From: Trichodelitschia bisporula | Lineage: Eukaryota; Ascomycota; Dothideomycetes; Phaeotrichales; Phaeotrichaceae | Direction of reading: 5' to 3' | Assembly: GCA_010356995.1 (NCBI GenBank) | Contig: ML996688.1 | Coordinates: forward strand, 682,001-746,000 | DNA: 64,000 bases | Shown here: piece after piece, positions 1 to 12,320 of the stretch | How the letters are laid out: each line of letters starts with the position of its first letter | Numbering within the stretch: the stretch's first letter is position 1 | Made by a program: the position numbers and the translations under genes | The notes under the pieces: model-generated | What the model was told of the DNA's origin: nothing | Databases searched by the model: none | Seen by the model: only the letters and a program-made list of their open reading frames with translations

Positions 1-1421
1 ACGAAGTCGTCCGCGCCGTACACGAATACTTCGCCGACTACCAAGTGATCAACGCCGACCTAATGTCGCTGGACCTGACCTACCCCCGTGCACGCGTCTG
101 GGGCTCAAGCCCCGACCTGTGGAATGCAGAAGCGCTGCAGCGAGCCACCGAAGGCGTGATAGCACTGCTGCTATCGCTGAAAAAGAAGCCGCTGATCCGC
201 TACGCGCGGAACAGTCTGCTCGCCAAAAAGCTCGCGTCCGAGGTCCGCTACCACATGACGCAAGACGAGCAACTGTTCGACTTCCGCCGCACGGACACGC
301 CGCCGCTGCTGCTCATCCTCGACCGCCGCGACGACCCGATCACGCCCCTACTCACACAGTGGACATACCAGGCGATGGTGCACGAGCTGCTCGGCATCCG
401 AAACGGACGGGTCGACCTAAGCGAAGTACCGGACGTGCGACCCGAGCTCAAAGAGATCGTGCTCCAACAAGACCAGGACCCTTTCTTCAAGAAGAACATG
501 TACCTGAACTTCGGCGACCTAGGCCAAAACGCCAAAGACTACGTAGAGCAGTACGCAAGCAAGCGCCAGGGCAGCCTGCAAATGGACTCCATCGCCGACA
601 TGAAGCGCTTCGTCGAGGAATACCCCGAGTTCCGCAAGTTATCCTCCAACGTCACGAAGCACATCACCCTCGTCGGCGAGCTGAGCCGCCGCGTCGGCGC
701 CGACAGCCTGCTCGACGTCAGCGAGCTAGAGCAATCCCTATCCTGCACCGACAGCCACTCCGCCGACGTCAAGAGCCTGCAATCCCTCCTCACCTCCCCC
801 TCCATCCCACCAGACAACAAACTCCGCCTCCTCGCCATCTACGCCCTGCGCTACGCTAAACACCCCGCCAACGCCACCCACGCCCTAACCTCGCTCCTCG
901 AATCCACAACCCCGATTCCCGCCCACCGCCTCGCCCTCATCCCGGCTTTACTCACATATGCCGCCTCCCTACACACGACCCCTGCGGCGGCTGCGCCCGG
1001 CCCCCTGCCCGACCTCTTCCAGTCCTCCTCCCTGCTCAATCAGGCCCGCAGCCGCTTCACGCGCGGCCTCAAGGGCGTGGAGAACGTATACACTCAGCAC
1101 TCGCCGGCGCTTGAGACCCTCCTCGCCGACGCATTCAAGGGAAAGCTGCGCGACACCACGCACCCGTTCGTCGATGGATCCCCGCAGTCCCGCGACAAGC
1201 CGCAGGATGTACTTGTGTTTATTGTCGGGGGGGCGACGTATGAGGAGGCGCGTGTTGTGGCGGGGATTAATGCCTCCACGCCGGGGGTTAGGGTTGTCCT
1301 TGGTGGAACCGGAGTGCATAATTCGGCGAGCTTTTTGGAGGAGGTTCGCGGGGCTGTTGAGGGGTGGCCGGCTGCCAGGGGGGACCCGGGGGAGAGACTG
1401 AGGAGGGAGGTTGGAAGGTAG
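1..1421 (+). CDS. VPS45: Vps45, Sec1/Munc18-family vesicle fusion regulator (5'-truncated by window edge)
   Basis: Sec1/Munc18 protein that binds the syntaxin-type SNARE (Tlg2 in yeast) and supports fusion at the trans-Golgi and endosome. The frame is already open at base 3, reading [14 protein letters not shown] before the first in-window methionines, so the true start and about the first 100 residues lie upstream. Visible family blocks in order are [109 protein letters not shown] and the C-terminal [22 protein letters not shown]. These match Vps45 more closely than Sly1, Vps33 or Sec1 as I know those families. No intron is apparent in the visible part. The stop is TAG at 1419-1421. The gene faces NUP53 tail-to-tail. 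Confidence 0.93.
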   Translation, partial: [472 protein letters not shown]

Positions 1422-1907
1422 TGTGGGTTAGGTTGGGCACGGGCGTTGGGGCGCGTGGGTAGGTCTTTGTAGCGTGGGAGGAGTAATCCGGAGTTGACGT
1501 GTCCCTTATCCGGGTGCTGGCTGGTCCAGGGACTGTCGTGATGCCGTTTGGCGTGGAAAATATGATTTGAGGACTCAAAGCCCGTGCGAGAGCAGCGTGA
1601 GTGTCGCCACATGGCAAATATCACAACGGCCAGCACGGCTTTAGCTAGCAGGGCAGTTTTGTACATTCTCAAATTATCCGTGTTTGCGCAGCAGTGCCAA
1701 GTGACTAACGTGCACGCCGCTCTTCTCAACCACCCGCCCTACACCTTATGTTGCACACAAACCAGCAAGCGCCGTAGCCCCGCAAAATCGAAAGAAGTTC
1801 AAATGACGCGCTCAAACGCCGTCCCATGCCATGAATCTCTCGCCTCCTCCCCTCCCCTCCCCTGCCTCCTCACCCCTAACCCACCCACAATCCCCTCGCA
1901 AAGCACT
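1422..1907. other. Tail-to-tail intergenic region VPS45/NUP53
   Basis: These 486 bp lie between two convergent stop codons and presumably hold both 3' UTRs and polyadenylation signals. The right half is pyrimidine-rich on the plus strand. I see no coding exon or structured RNA. Confidence 0.6.
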
Positions 1908-3342
1908 CTAATCCTCCCCTCCCAACCCACAAAACCCTGTCCCCAACCAATAATCCACACAAGCCCAAAACCACCAATACCACCCCGCAGCCACCCAGTC
2001 AAACTCCCCCGTCTCCGTCCTCGGCACTTGAGAACCAATAACCTCACCCGCGCCCCCGAACAGCAATCCCACAAGCGGCCACGCGCCCACCGTGCGCTGC
2101 CAGCGGCTCGGTGCCGGGAGAAGCGCCTGTTCAGCGGGGAGCAAGACAGCGCGCTTAGCGCCGCGGATGCGCAGGGCCGTGCCGCTGGACATGCCGGTGG
2201 ACATCGCAGGCGTGCCGGGCGTGCGGGAGCGGTGCACGTGCAGGGAGGGCTTGCGGGCGGGCAGGGGCGTAGACGTGACGAAGGGGTCCTCGGGCTCGGC
2301 GGTGGCTTGGGTAGCCGTGGCTGTGGCGCTAGACACGGTGTCGCTGACCGTGGGGCGGAGGGTATCCGACCGCCGATCCGGGCTCGCGGTTGCCGAGCGC
2401 ACGGCCTCTTCCGTAGCCGGGAGTACGATGTCGCCGACAACAGGCGGGTGGCAGCGGTACATCTCCGCATGCACCAGGTATCCCGAGATCACGCGGGGAG
2501 AGTAATGACACGCAGCCCCAGCCGCCTCGGGTGAGTCGAACGTAACCTTGATCCAGTGCGCGCCGCCGGCGAAGGCGTTTTTCTTCGCCAGTGCCGCGGG
2601 AGGGATGGGACCTGAGCGGCGTGCGCTGTGCGAGAGCGCCAGGTTGTACCGGCTGTGTGGCGGGTTGCGCTCGTAGTCCTCGTACACCGCGCCGCCGGAC
2701 ACGCGCTCGAAGAAGTCGATCGCCGCATACTGTAGGTGCGACGGAAAGCCGTAGAGCATCACCTCGGTAGGCTGGCCGGGGGCATTTTGCGCGGGCGCTG
2801 CGGGCTCAGCTGCGGTCTCGCCGGGTCCTGTGCTGCGGGCCCAGGACGAGGGTGCTGCCGCCGTGTCCTTGCTGCTGACGCCGGGACCGCTGCTCACACC
2901 GATCTCCTCGCTATTCTTCACCCGCGCGAAGATATCGTTGATGGCGTTCCAGTTCTCCAGTGTGTCTTTATCTTCCTTGCGGCTTGGGGTTGCGGTCTTG
3001 GAGCGCGAGTGGGCGCGGCGCCGGGTGGAGCGGCCGAAGGGGCCTGATTCTTGGGGAACGCGGCGCGTGGACCGATCTGGGCTGGGCATTTTAGCAAATA
3101 TGTCTGGAGATGGATGGGGGAGATAGGGGGACTTACTCAGCACTCTCGTAGGCCCATGGCAACCGGTTTCCGTTGCTGTCGACGAAGCGCTCGCTTTCTG
3201 GAACGGCGTGGACTTGCATCCCGCCGCGGAAGGAACGCGCGTTCATCTCGTCGCGGGTTGGAGGGTTGTAGTTAATGCGGCGTGGTGGTGGAGAGCGCTG
3301 GTGGGGAGGAGAAGACGCGCGGTTGTGCTGGTCGGAGTTCAT
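1908..3342 (-). CDS. NUP53: Nup53/Nup35-family nucleoporin
   Basis: Structural nucleoporin of the inner ring of the nuclear pore. Exon 1 is 3342-3137 and exon 2 is 3081-1908, giving 459 aa. The 55-nt intron has a GTAAGT donor; the CCCAG acceptor ending at 3082 restores frame in phase 2, while the nearer CCAG would create an in-frame stop. The Nup35-type RRM is at about residues 175-268: EVMLYGFPSH, AIDFFERVSGG, HWIKVTFDSPEAA and a VISGYLVHAEMY strand. This MPPN fold dimerises rather than binding RNA in known members. A Ser/Thr/Pro-rich linker follows, then a Trp/Phe-rich amphipathic C-terminus (WYWWFWACVDYWLG), like the membrane-binding tail of the family. The start is MNSDQHNRASSPP at 3342; the frame is open further upstream, so a longer N-terminus is possible. 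Confidence 0.85.
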
Positions 3343-3782
3343 GTTGCCAAACACTTCAGACTGATGGTTTCCCCGGTTGCGGTGTTCGCGTTTTTCCGCC
3401 TCCGGGTAGCTGTGGCTGCCTCGACAGTGTGGCTGTGCAATAGAATTGTTCCCAAGACAGAGGGAAATGATAGTGGTGATCAATGCCGGCTTACGTCTTG
3501 TCCAGCTAGGTGTGCTACCGTGGGAATTATGGCTAGTTGTCGCGATACGGCAGTTGAGGAAAGGGAAGGAGTTGAAGGAATGTTAGGACTTCGCGCAAAA
3601 AAACCTACTGGAAAGGACGGCCATGAACTATGGACCCATAGGCCAAGGACTCACTATTATTGACCACAGCGGAAGATGAGGGAAACAAGCGGACTCGTGA
3701 CTATTGTAAACACAACATTATCTACCTGGCATTACCCATTCGTCCGTGGCCCCCCAGGAGCAGTAGCAAGAAACCACGTTCC
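3343..3782. other. Intergenic region upstream of NUP53 / downstream of SRP101
   Basis: These 440 bp contain the presumed NUP53 promoter and the 3' UTR of the next gene, which lies in the same orientation. Short ORFs here have no protein-like content. Nothing else is visible. Confidence 0.55.
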
Positions 3783-5872
3783 CTACGTGCGCATCAACAA
3801 CTCAACAACACTCTCCACCCTCAACGTCCTCAAATCCGAATAATGCTGTCCAGTCCCCAAAAATAACACCGGAATCCCCGTAGCATGTACCATACTAACC
3901 AGCGTGCCGACCATATCGCCAACCGTATCGCACTTACTAACAATGAACCCATCTAGCCGCCGGCCCGCCCCAAACGCCGCATCAAAGTTGCGCGCCTGCT
4001 GCACCGCATCCGACCCCACCAGCGCCTCGCCCACCATGAGGATCTTATCCGGCTGCGCCATCTTCGCAAACTTCTCCAGCGACGACATGAGCCGCTGGTC
4101 ATTGTGCCGCCGCCCCGCCGTGTCAATAAGCACAACGTCGAAGCCCTGCTGCGCTGCGTACGTCACGGCATCGCGCGCAATCGTCGCCGCGTCCTTGCCG
4201 TAGCCCCGCTCGTACAGGTCCACCTCGCCCGCGTTCTGCCGCGCGGTCAATTCACGCAGGTTACGCGTGTGCACACGCAGCTGCTCGACGGCGCCCGAGC
4301 GGAAGGTGTCGCCCGCGGCGATGAGCACGCGGTACTTGTTTTGCAGCAGGAAATAACAAATCTTGGACAGGTTGGTCGACTTGCCCACGCCGTTGACCCC
4401 AACGATGGAGATGACGTAGGGCCGCTTCCCCTGCACCGCCTGGATTTCGCGTAGCAGGTCGAGCGGCGAAGTGGGCGTGAGGATCTGGCGGAGGGCGCGC
4501 TCCATGGCACCGCGGATAGTAGCCTCGACGCCTGGCGGGTTAGTCGGGTAGGAAAACACGTAAAATAGACTTACTCGTGAAACTGCCCGTCTTCATACCG
4601 ATGAGGTCTTGCTCCACGCTGTCGCATAACCGCACAGCCGCCTCGCGCGCCACGTTCTTCTTCAGCAGATGCTCCTCCATCCCCTTGAGCGACTTGTTGA
4701 GGTCCTCGCGCGTGAGTTTCTTCCCGCCCACCACATTCCTGAACAAGCCGCCAATAGCCCCGAGACTCGATCCCACAAGCCCCGACGAGCCGTCCGCAGC
4801 TTTAGCATCTTTAGCGTTGGCAGATTGCAAAATAGCATCCATCTCATCCCCAATATCCTTGAGCGTGAACTCCCCCGTCGCCGTACGCGTACCCCACGAG
4901 CCCTGATCCACCCCCTCCAAACTCTCCACCGGCCGCTCCCCCTCCGCCGCGGGCGCCGAGTAGTCGAGATTCACGCCGTCGTCCTCGTCCGCTAGACCCT
5001 CGGCGTCCCACTTCCGCATCTTCTTCTTCCCGCCCTTCGGCGCGGCTCGCCGGTTCGCGGAACTCTCATCGCCAGACGATGCGGCTGCGGGAGACGATGT
5101 CACTACAGCGGCGGCTTTCCGCGATCGCCGAGATACGCGACCACCGGGTCCGGCCTTCGCCTTGAGGAGGTGGGCGGGGGAATTGGGGCGGGAGGCGTCG
5201 GGGGTGGCTATGGGGGTGACGTCGGTGGAGGTGCTGTCTTGGTACATGGGCTTCTTCGCAGCTGCAGCACCGTTAGCGTCTTTGGTATTGCCCAGGAGCA
5301 TGATGTCCGCGCACCTTTGCGCAAGCCCGAAACAGCAGGGTGTTCCTCGGCACTCAGTTCGTTGGCCTCGCTGCCCGGCGGCGTGATCTCAGCAGCGGAG
5401 GAGTCTGTAAACGAGCGCGTGGTCGCATTGTTCGCCTCCTGCTCCAGCTCCTTGATCTGACGATCAAAATACGGATCAAACGGGCACTCAACCCTCGTCG
5501 TGCGAGGGACCTTAAGCTGATCGCGATACAGCTCCGTAAACAAGGCGCGGACATTATCCAACAGTTTATCTATCCAAGAGATGCTGAGCAGGCTCTGGTA
5601 AACCGCCTGGGACCGATTAGCCGCCGCCCGCGCAAACCAGCCAACGTCTCGCCACGTACAACAAAAATGAGCCCCAGGTCCTTCGCCGTGCGCCACTTGA
5701 GCGTGTACCCATCACGCTTGTACGTCGGCCGGGCAGCATCTCCCACGGTACCGCGCTCCTCGATGAAGATGTCTTGGATGAGGGCGTTAATGGCGCTGGC
5801 GCCAACGGGGACGTAGGTGCGCGACCAGAGGACGACGCCAGAGGTGGTGAGGACTTCGAAAGAGTCGAGCAT
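3783..5872 (-). CDS. SRP101: Signal recognition particle receptor alpha subunit (SR-alpha)
   Basis: GTPase that docks the SRP-ribosome complex at the ER membrane next to the Sec61 channel. Four exons are 5872-5660, 5606-5315, 5261-4575 and 4531-3783, with introns of 53, 53 and 43 nt; all have good donors and CTAAY branch sites, and phases agree. The product is 646 aa, close to the roughly 640 aa of metazoan SR-alpha. The N-terminal SRX/longin domain (MLDSFEVLTTSGVVLWSR) binds SR-beta. A charged linker leads to the N domain (LNKSLKGMEEHLLKKNVA) and the G domain, with P-loop GVNGVGKST at about 442-450, AAGDTFRSGA, DTAGR at about 534-538 and an SKCD in place of TKxD at about 596-599. The C-terminal GTGQHYSDL is typical of the family. 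Confidence 0.96.
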
Positions 5873-8800
5873 GGTGGAGGGCGTGCTATGAGCCGATCGA
5901 GTGCATTACGGGTGCGATTGTGGGGAAGATGTTGAATGCGGGGTGTGGGTGGTGGGCGCGAGGTGCGATGCCGGGAGTGGAATGGGATGTGGGGAGGCGA
6001 TTGCGGCGGAGTCCGACCCTGACCCGCTAGAACTACGATGCAAGCGAGCGCTCAAAGATGGCTAGCGAGATCGCGAAGCGATGTAGAAGAGCCGAGCCAA
6101 ATCCGGTATATCAGAGAATCACACGGCAAGGAATGGAGACAGAGTTCACGAAAAGTGAAGGCTATGATATCTGGCCCGAAGAAGTGACGTGAATGATGCT
6201 ATTCCCAATCCGGAATGCAGCATAAATGCCTTAAATATACCTTATCGCCTTACCGCCTTATCGCCTTATATGCGCCTTAAAGTGCTCGATATCAAACTTC
6301 GATATCAATCTACCATCACTGCAAAACAAAACAACCCAACACCGCACCTAAAGCTCCACAACCTACACTTTCACTCACTAAGGCTCACTGCTCCCCTCAC
6401 GTTCATCGTCTACCTCCATCGTCGTCGTCACCCGATCACCATATGCCGAGGCCTAACCACCGCGTACCTTACCGTCAACCTCGATTTCGATTGCAATCAT
6501 AAACCTCATCATGAAGGACTGGCTTTCCCGTCTCGATGACCTCGTGAAGGATCTCTTAGAGGAATATGCGTTGACCAGCATGCCGGTCCTCCAGGTAATA
6601 TAAGCTGTAACCGTTTCGTGTACTCGGCTTCAAGGGCTCCATGCTCTGCCGCTTCTTCTCGCTGATGGAAACGGGATACCGAGGAATTCGGGCTCAAGAC
6701 CAAAATAGTCGTCAGGCGGGTGGCGCTTCTCGCTACAATAGCTAACAGAGACACGAAATACATTAGCCCACTTCTCCCGCTTCGTCGGATGGATACCCCC
6801 AGACGGAAATCGAAGGAGAAGAAACCGTTCCTCAGACTCGACCGCGGTCGACATCCCAGCCGCAGCCTCTCGCCCATAAACCAGGCGTCATCATGCCCCC
6901 TCCTCGGATGCGGAAGCGCGCCGCTTCATGTTAAACGTCCCTTGACGGGTTAACACTCAGCACCCCTCCACAGCGACGCTTGCCTCCCCAAACATACCCA
7001 TCGCCCCGATTCCCACACACGTCCCCTCTTGAAGAGCTCCCTCCCCTTCCCCCAGTACCCAGCTTACTCCTTTCCCCACCCACCACGTCACAGCAGCCTA
7101 CGCGGCCTACCCTCAACCTAGACCAACCGACGCGACCTAGGCCAACGCGCAATCACGCGACACGCCCCTAGTCGTACTACAATAACTCTACCTGGACCTT
7201 CTCATTACGGGCCTAGATCTATGACCAGCACCTACTTACGGCCAATGTGCTCCCACTCTCCAACGCAGTGACCCGCGGGCAGTGGCGCGAATGAGTCGCC
7301 GCTCGCCACACGGTATTCGATATCCCGGCTAGGATGTGTTACGTTGACAGGCTTCTTGCGGCGGAGTTGATTGGCACTGCACGATGGTTAGCTCGGCGCT
7401 TCATGGCTCATGGATGATGTGATGGGATCTGGGTGTAGTTACGCCATAGATAGCAAACCTTCCAGAATCTAACATCATGTATCCCTCCACGACCCCTCCC
7501 CCCTCTCCACAGTGCCACAGTACCACTCCTAGTGCCCAAAACCGGCCTCGGAGCCACTCCTCCTCCGCACCCTCCTTCGGTCCCGTACAGCGCACAGTTC
7601 TCGGCGGAGTTCAAACCGCCCAGAACGTAGCGAGGCAGGGTGATCCACACCCCTCTCCCACCTGCAGGCCACACCCATATGTCGTAATCGCGGGCTTTGG
7701 CTGTACCGTAATTACGGCCGTTGTAAATGGAGAAGCATCTCAAAGTGTACAATCACCGCGTCTCGACTCACAGCACGATGCGCCCCGTACTCGGCGGAGC
7801 ACGGAAGGAACGATCTGTGGCAAGAATTTCGCTCAGCGTTTACCCCGGCCGGATCATCCGGGAAGCCGGTATCCAGATGGAGTGCACACCGCACCCACGT
7901 CGCTGAAGCCTAGAGTGGATACCACACCAGGAAGCGGGGTACCGTAGACACCCGTCCGCCTCCGTCTCACACAGTCCTCCACGATCCCCAGCCCCATGCC
8001 AACTCCATTAACAAATCACAGAGCACGGAGCACGCGGCGTATTGTTATTCTTCGATTTCTCGACTATCGGTACAGGGTGTGCTAATAATATGTTGGGATC
8101 CGGTGGCATCAATCGTTTCGCCGAAAGGCCCCGCTCACCCAGTTGTAGTTGGTTAGTTACAGCTCCCGCAAACGCAGCAAGGCGTAAGCGAAGAGCCCGA
8201 CACACAGTAAAGGAAAGTGGCGACGACAGCGAAGGCATCTGAAAAGCAGGTTTTAACGCCGGGTGCGAAAGCGACAAAGTCAGAATCTGAACCCCAAAAC
8301 ACCGGTTCCCCCATTGCCCCAGGTCCCCCCCCCTACCCGTTACCCCACCGGTGCACGACGGCCTCCCCGCCCATGTAGGACAAATACTAGCAAAGAAAAT
8401 GAATAATACCTGCCCATAAAGGCGAGCGAACTCTCATAATTCTGATTCGCATCGACCGCTTGCCGGGTGAGAACGGCTGAAAGACGGGTTTGTCGGAGAG
8501 GCAGAGAGGGAATGTACAGGCGGATTGAAGATTGAAGATCCGTTTCGGGGTTGAAATGCGGACCAGTGTGTATGTTTCATGACTTCGACGAGGCTCCGAG
8601 GAGCTGAGGTGTTGAGGGTATTCCCGCGCGGCGCCAATGACCCATCATCGAAGGGACACCGCGCCGCAGCACCAGCCGTCCGAAAGGGACAGTTAGCACA
8701 CCTGAAACAGGCAGGATGGAAAAGGTTTATGGAAACACAAATCCCCAAAAATGACAAAAACGCCATACTCAAGTCATATCTTGCACCATCAAAACTCCTT

Positions 8801-8923
8801 GAGCGCCCATTACAAAGCTAAGACAAGCAAGTTATGGGCAAGAATGTGCATGAAATATGGACAAGAGGTAAGAGACGTATTTACCCGATGTGAGAATCAT
8901 GGTGCGAACGTTGTTGATCGGCA
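5873..8923. other. 3-kb region without a convincing gene
   Basis: This lies between the SRP101 start and the cyclin 3' end and has many short overlapping ORFs on both strands. None shows a recognisable domain, and none could be extended by in-frame splice sites into a credible protein. The least random stretches are minus-strand 6854-6630 (MSTAVESEERFLLL) and 7752-7408. The first few hundred bases must include the SRP101 promoter. The rest may be a transcribed non-coding region, decayed coding sequence or a long 3' UTR; the sequence alone does not decide. Confidence 0.5.
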
Positions 8924-10833
8924 TCAGAGGATGCCTTCCCACATGCCGGGTCCGGCATCGAACTTCCACAGGGTAGCTTCGCTCGCGCAACACGCGCGCT
9001 TGCGACCGAGGTCCTTCTGGACAGGGAGCCGGCGCTCCGGTACCGACCTCGCTGGCGACTGCAGCGCCTTGAGGTCCCGGGAGCGGGAGGATTGTGACGA
9101 AATGCCGGGGGTAGCCAGAAGCATGTGCCGCACGTTCTGCTGAAGAGACATATCCACCGAGGAGCGGCCGCGCTTGCGACCCTTGGTCTTGGTGGCAGGG
9201 GACTCGATGATCGGTTCAATGGCCGAGCGTTCCTTCGGCCGGATGGGCAGGCGACTAAGAGACGATTGGAAGTATCCGACTTCAGGGGATGCTGGTTCGA
9301 TAGAAAGCGGCTCCGCAGTAAGAGGTTCCTGGGTGATGAGTCCCAGAGCGGCTTTATCCTTGGGCAGCGTCTGCTGCGGAATCCCATAAGCATATGGCAG
9401 TCCTGCGTTCCGCAACGTCGCCAACTTGGCCAGTTTGACCGATGTCGGCGCTGATGCGTGGCCGCTAGAGACCGACGATGCAGACGAGACTGACGAAGCA
9501 CGCGAGCTGCGCGATGAGCCATCGGAGACCATCGACTCGGGGGACGAGGAGAGCGTGGTAGTCGTAGATTCGGAACCTCGGCGGCTGTAGATCTGGTAAG
9601 CTTCGAGGCCAGGAAAATACGAGGGCGAGAAGTCGGTAGTGCTGCGTGCCATCGACCTGTTCTGAGCCTGGGACATAGCCGAGCACATGGATGGCCGCCT
9701 TGTCCAGCACCCAGCCATACTCGCAGTGGGAGTAGACAGAGCGGTCTGAGGCGTCATCATAGGCGTCGGTATCGGCGCAAAGACAGTCGGTGTAGGAGGA
9801 TACATAGTCGGCATCGGCTCAAGCACTTGCGGCAACGATTCGTGGGATACATGCTGGAGGAGGTCGACTTTCCGGCCTTCGCAGAGCTGAAGACTCAACC
9901 GACCGCGTGGGCTGAGGTCGAGAGTATCCAGTTCCGGCGTCAGGCGGAGTACAGCTTGCTTCCAGTCCATACGTTGGTCCGGAGAGCCAGGGGAGGGAGG
10001 CCGTTGCGAAGTGAAAGTGATCAAGATGTCCTGCCATTTCTCAAAAAGCGCCTCCGGAACGTGCAGTTTCCATCGGACGGCTGCGAGGAAGGCCATCTCG
10101 TTGCTGTTGATCTCGCACACCTTAAGTCCTGAAATCTTGCTCCAGGCCCTTGCCGAAAAGTTGCGGTCCTGCAGGTACTTCGAGGCCAAGATAAGCGCCG
10201 CAAGAAACATGCGGCGACCACACTGCAAAGCACGGGTCGCCGGCGTGTTCTCGGGCTGCTCCATGGTGAAATCGTATGCAGGAACATGCGGCTTGATCAG
10301 GATGAGGTAATAGAGAGTGACCTGGAGGGTCGAAAAGCTCGCCTGGGACCTGCGGAGGGTCTCCTGTATGAATGTACGGAGCGGTAGTCGTCCTGCCTGG
10401 AAGTTCGGTGTGGACAGCGGCCATATCACCTCAACCATTTGCGTGGCAGATTCTCCGGGGGGGTCAGCAACAATCACCCACTTATCTCAGAACTTTGCTC
10501 ACCGACAAGGCATTCCACAAATTGCCCCTTCCGCTCGCATTGACGGACGAGCTGGGGAGGGGGGCGTGTCACGGCGGAAGTCCGCCGCGGGTGCTGTCGA
10601 ACTTGAGGTGATGCCGGTAACTTTGCCGCGGTGTCGTAGACAAACACATCCTCCTTGCACCGCAGAGACGAGAGCGACTCCTGACTGCTGCATCCTGACG
10701 ACTGGGAAGATGCCGCGTCCACCGAGAAGACGGACGAACTAGATGAGGATGCTGATGATGACAGAGGGGAGGCGTATGGGTGCTGTAAGGATGACAGCTG
10801 GTATGGCCATGAAGATTTCGAAGCCGTGTGCAT
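8924..10833 (-). CDS. PCL-type (Pho85-partner) cyclin
   Basis: Cyclin of the Pho80/Pcl class, expected to activate a Pho85-like CDK in nutrient or cell-cycle signalling. Exon 1 is 10833-10503 and exon 2 is 10452-8924; the 50-nt intron (GTGAGC donor, CTGAC branch, GGAG acceptor) joins in phase 1, giving 619 aa. The Ser-rich N-terminus is followed by a cyclin box at about residues 96-227: LVRQCERKGQFVECLV, MVEVIWPL, LRTFIQETLRRSQ, TLQVTLYYLILIKPHVP, CGRRMFLAALILASKYLQDRNFSARAWSKISGL and NEMAFLAAVRWKLHVPE. The 390-residue tail is low-complexity, Ser/Pro-rich and probably disordered. The ATG at 10833 is chosen because the frame has only non-ATG codons above it. Which Pcl subgroup (Pcl5-, Pcl6/7- or Pho80-like) cannot be fixed here. 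Confidence 0.88.
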
Positions 10834-12320
10834 CTTCAGTGCAGGGGAAGTTAGAGGTAGCAAGGGTGCTACGTCGTAGGTGTAACAGAAATTGAAAGGT
10901 AAATCAAGGGGGTATCAACGAAGACTTGCCGAAGGGCTCGAATGACAATATAAGAAAAGTCGTGCGGTCGTGGTGTGACCAAAGAGAAAACCGGATCGAA
11001 TTTACCGACGGAGGTAGCAGCACCCAGCTCGTGATATTTTTGACTGGCGAGCTAATCGCAAGTTCGTTCGGCAATTTTCCTCTCTCGAAATTGTCGCAAA
11101 TTCGGGTGTCGCAAGGCTGAACAGGCTGCGAGACCGGCGTGAAATGCAACGTCGCAAGAAAGTCAAATCGCAGAAACAGCGATTCGAGGTGGTTTTAGGG
11201 CGGGATTGTGTCGTCACGAAAGGGCACGGAATCGAGTCTTTTGACTCAGTTCCGTCGGATTCCGTGAGGCTCCAGTCACCGTCTGCCGCAGAGTATCACC
11301 TAGACAGGCCGGAAAAGAACCACAGGTGCAATTGCGCTCCGAATCAGACTGAGCTATCACAGGCGGCCAAGGGTCGTCTGTGGTAGCCGAGCGAATCCAA
11401 AGATAAATTGCAGAGGCCTAGAGAAGAAAACTTCCACGGGCAATGGTTAATTCCGAGTCGAAGACGATATCTGGGACAGCAGTGACTGGAGCGACAATAT
11501 CCACAATGAGCATTTTGTCTCTGGGATGGATTGCTACTCGAAAATGTTGAGGTGAGAAGTGCGAAGGGTCGAACGGCGAAAAGGGTCGAGAGGTTACGAG
11601 AGGAGAGTTACTGGGAACGTGTTGATTCTTCGAACGGTCCGAGCGAGCTTCGCTTGGTGACGCAGAGGAAGACGGTTATAGAAACCGTTCGCGTCGAAAA
11701 GCCCACCGTTTCAGGCAGTGGCGGAATGAATTCCTTTGAGGGTGTCTCCTTTGGTCAGCGGGCAGAACCTCAAATCCTTTGTCCGCGTCTTGCCGACGAT
11801 AGGAACAAGGAAGACAGGAGGGATAGGGTGGCGAGGTAGTGTACACGAGGTGTGAGAGTGTGGCGCAAGGTCTCTTTTGAGAGGTGACTGGAAGATAGGT
11901 TGGATGAGTCGTAGAACCACGTGTAGTCGCTGCCTATTGAAAGGTTGAGTGACTTCAAGGCACGGTAGGCTGAGAGGAAGAATCATGGTTGTCAGCGGAT
12001 GAGTCCCCTTGAGATGTAAAATGTACAGGACCGAAATAGTGCGGCTGTCGGGTTGTGCTTGAGGATGCCGTTGTTGGTTGGAACCGTAAGTGCAGTCGGG
12101 CTGCCGTTACGGGAAGGGGCGATGCCGGGACAAACCACCACGGAACGCTGAGCTGTGTTGACGGGGTAGGGTGGGAGGGAATGCGCGCGTCCAACAGACG
12201 ACACACAAGGCAAGAAAGCCACTCACTTTTTAAAGTTGACAGAGAAGGAAGTTTGACAGTTGCGAGAAAGCAGCTGCTCCTAATTACACCCCCGACTCAG
12301 CGACGACCGGATTGAAGAGT
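10834..12320. other. Upstream region / possible long 5' leader of the cyclin gene
   Basis: About 1.5 kb upstream of the minus-strand cyclin has only small ORFs. On the minus strand a short ORF at 11149-10904 and others could act as upstream ORFs if the leader is long. A GTGAGT-type donor lies on the minus strand near 12220, so a leader intron is possible. A TGACTCA element is at 11242-11248. Confidence 0.4.
11242..11248. promoter_or_regulatory. TGACTCA (Gcn4/AP-1-type) site upstream of the cyclin
   Basis: A perfect 7-mer matching the Gcn4/AP-1 bZIP consensus lies about 410 bp upstream of the cyclin start. In yeast, the cyclin gene PCL5 is a Gcn4 target and Pcl5 directs Gcn4 degradation, so the placement is suggestive. 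A 7-mer of this kind occurs several times by chance in 64 kb counting both strands, so the call is weak. Confidence 0.25.

Noticed and set aside
1584-2534. 316-aa plus-strand ORF
   Set aside because: It lies antisense to the Nup53 exon and has no domain. The minus strand encodes the RRM.
9285-9305. GGTTCGATAG resembling a tRNA B box
   Set aside because: It lies inside the cyclin coding region and no cloverleaf is possible.
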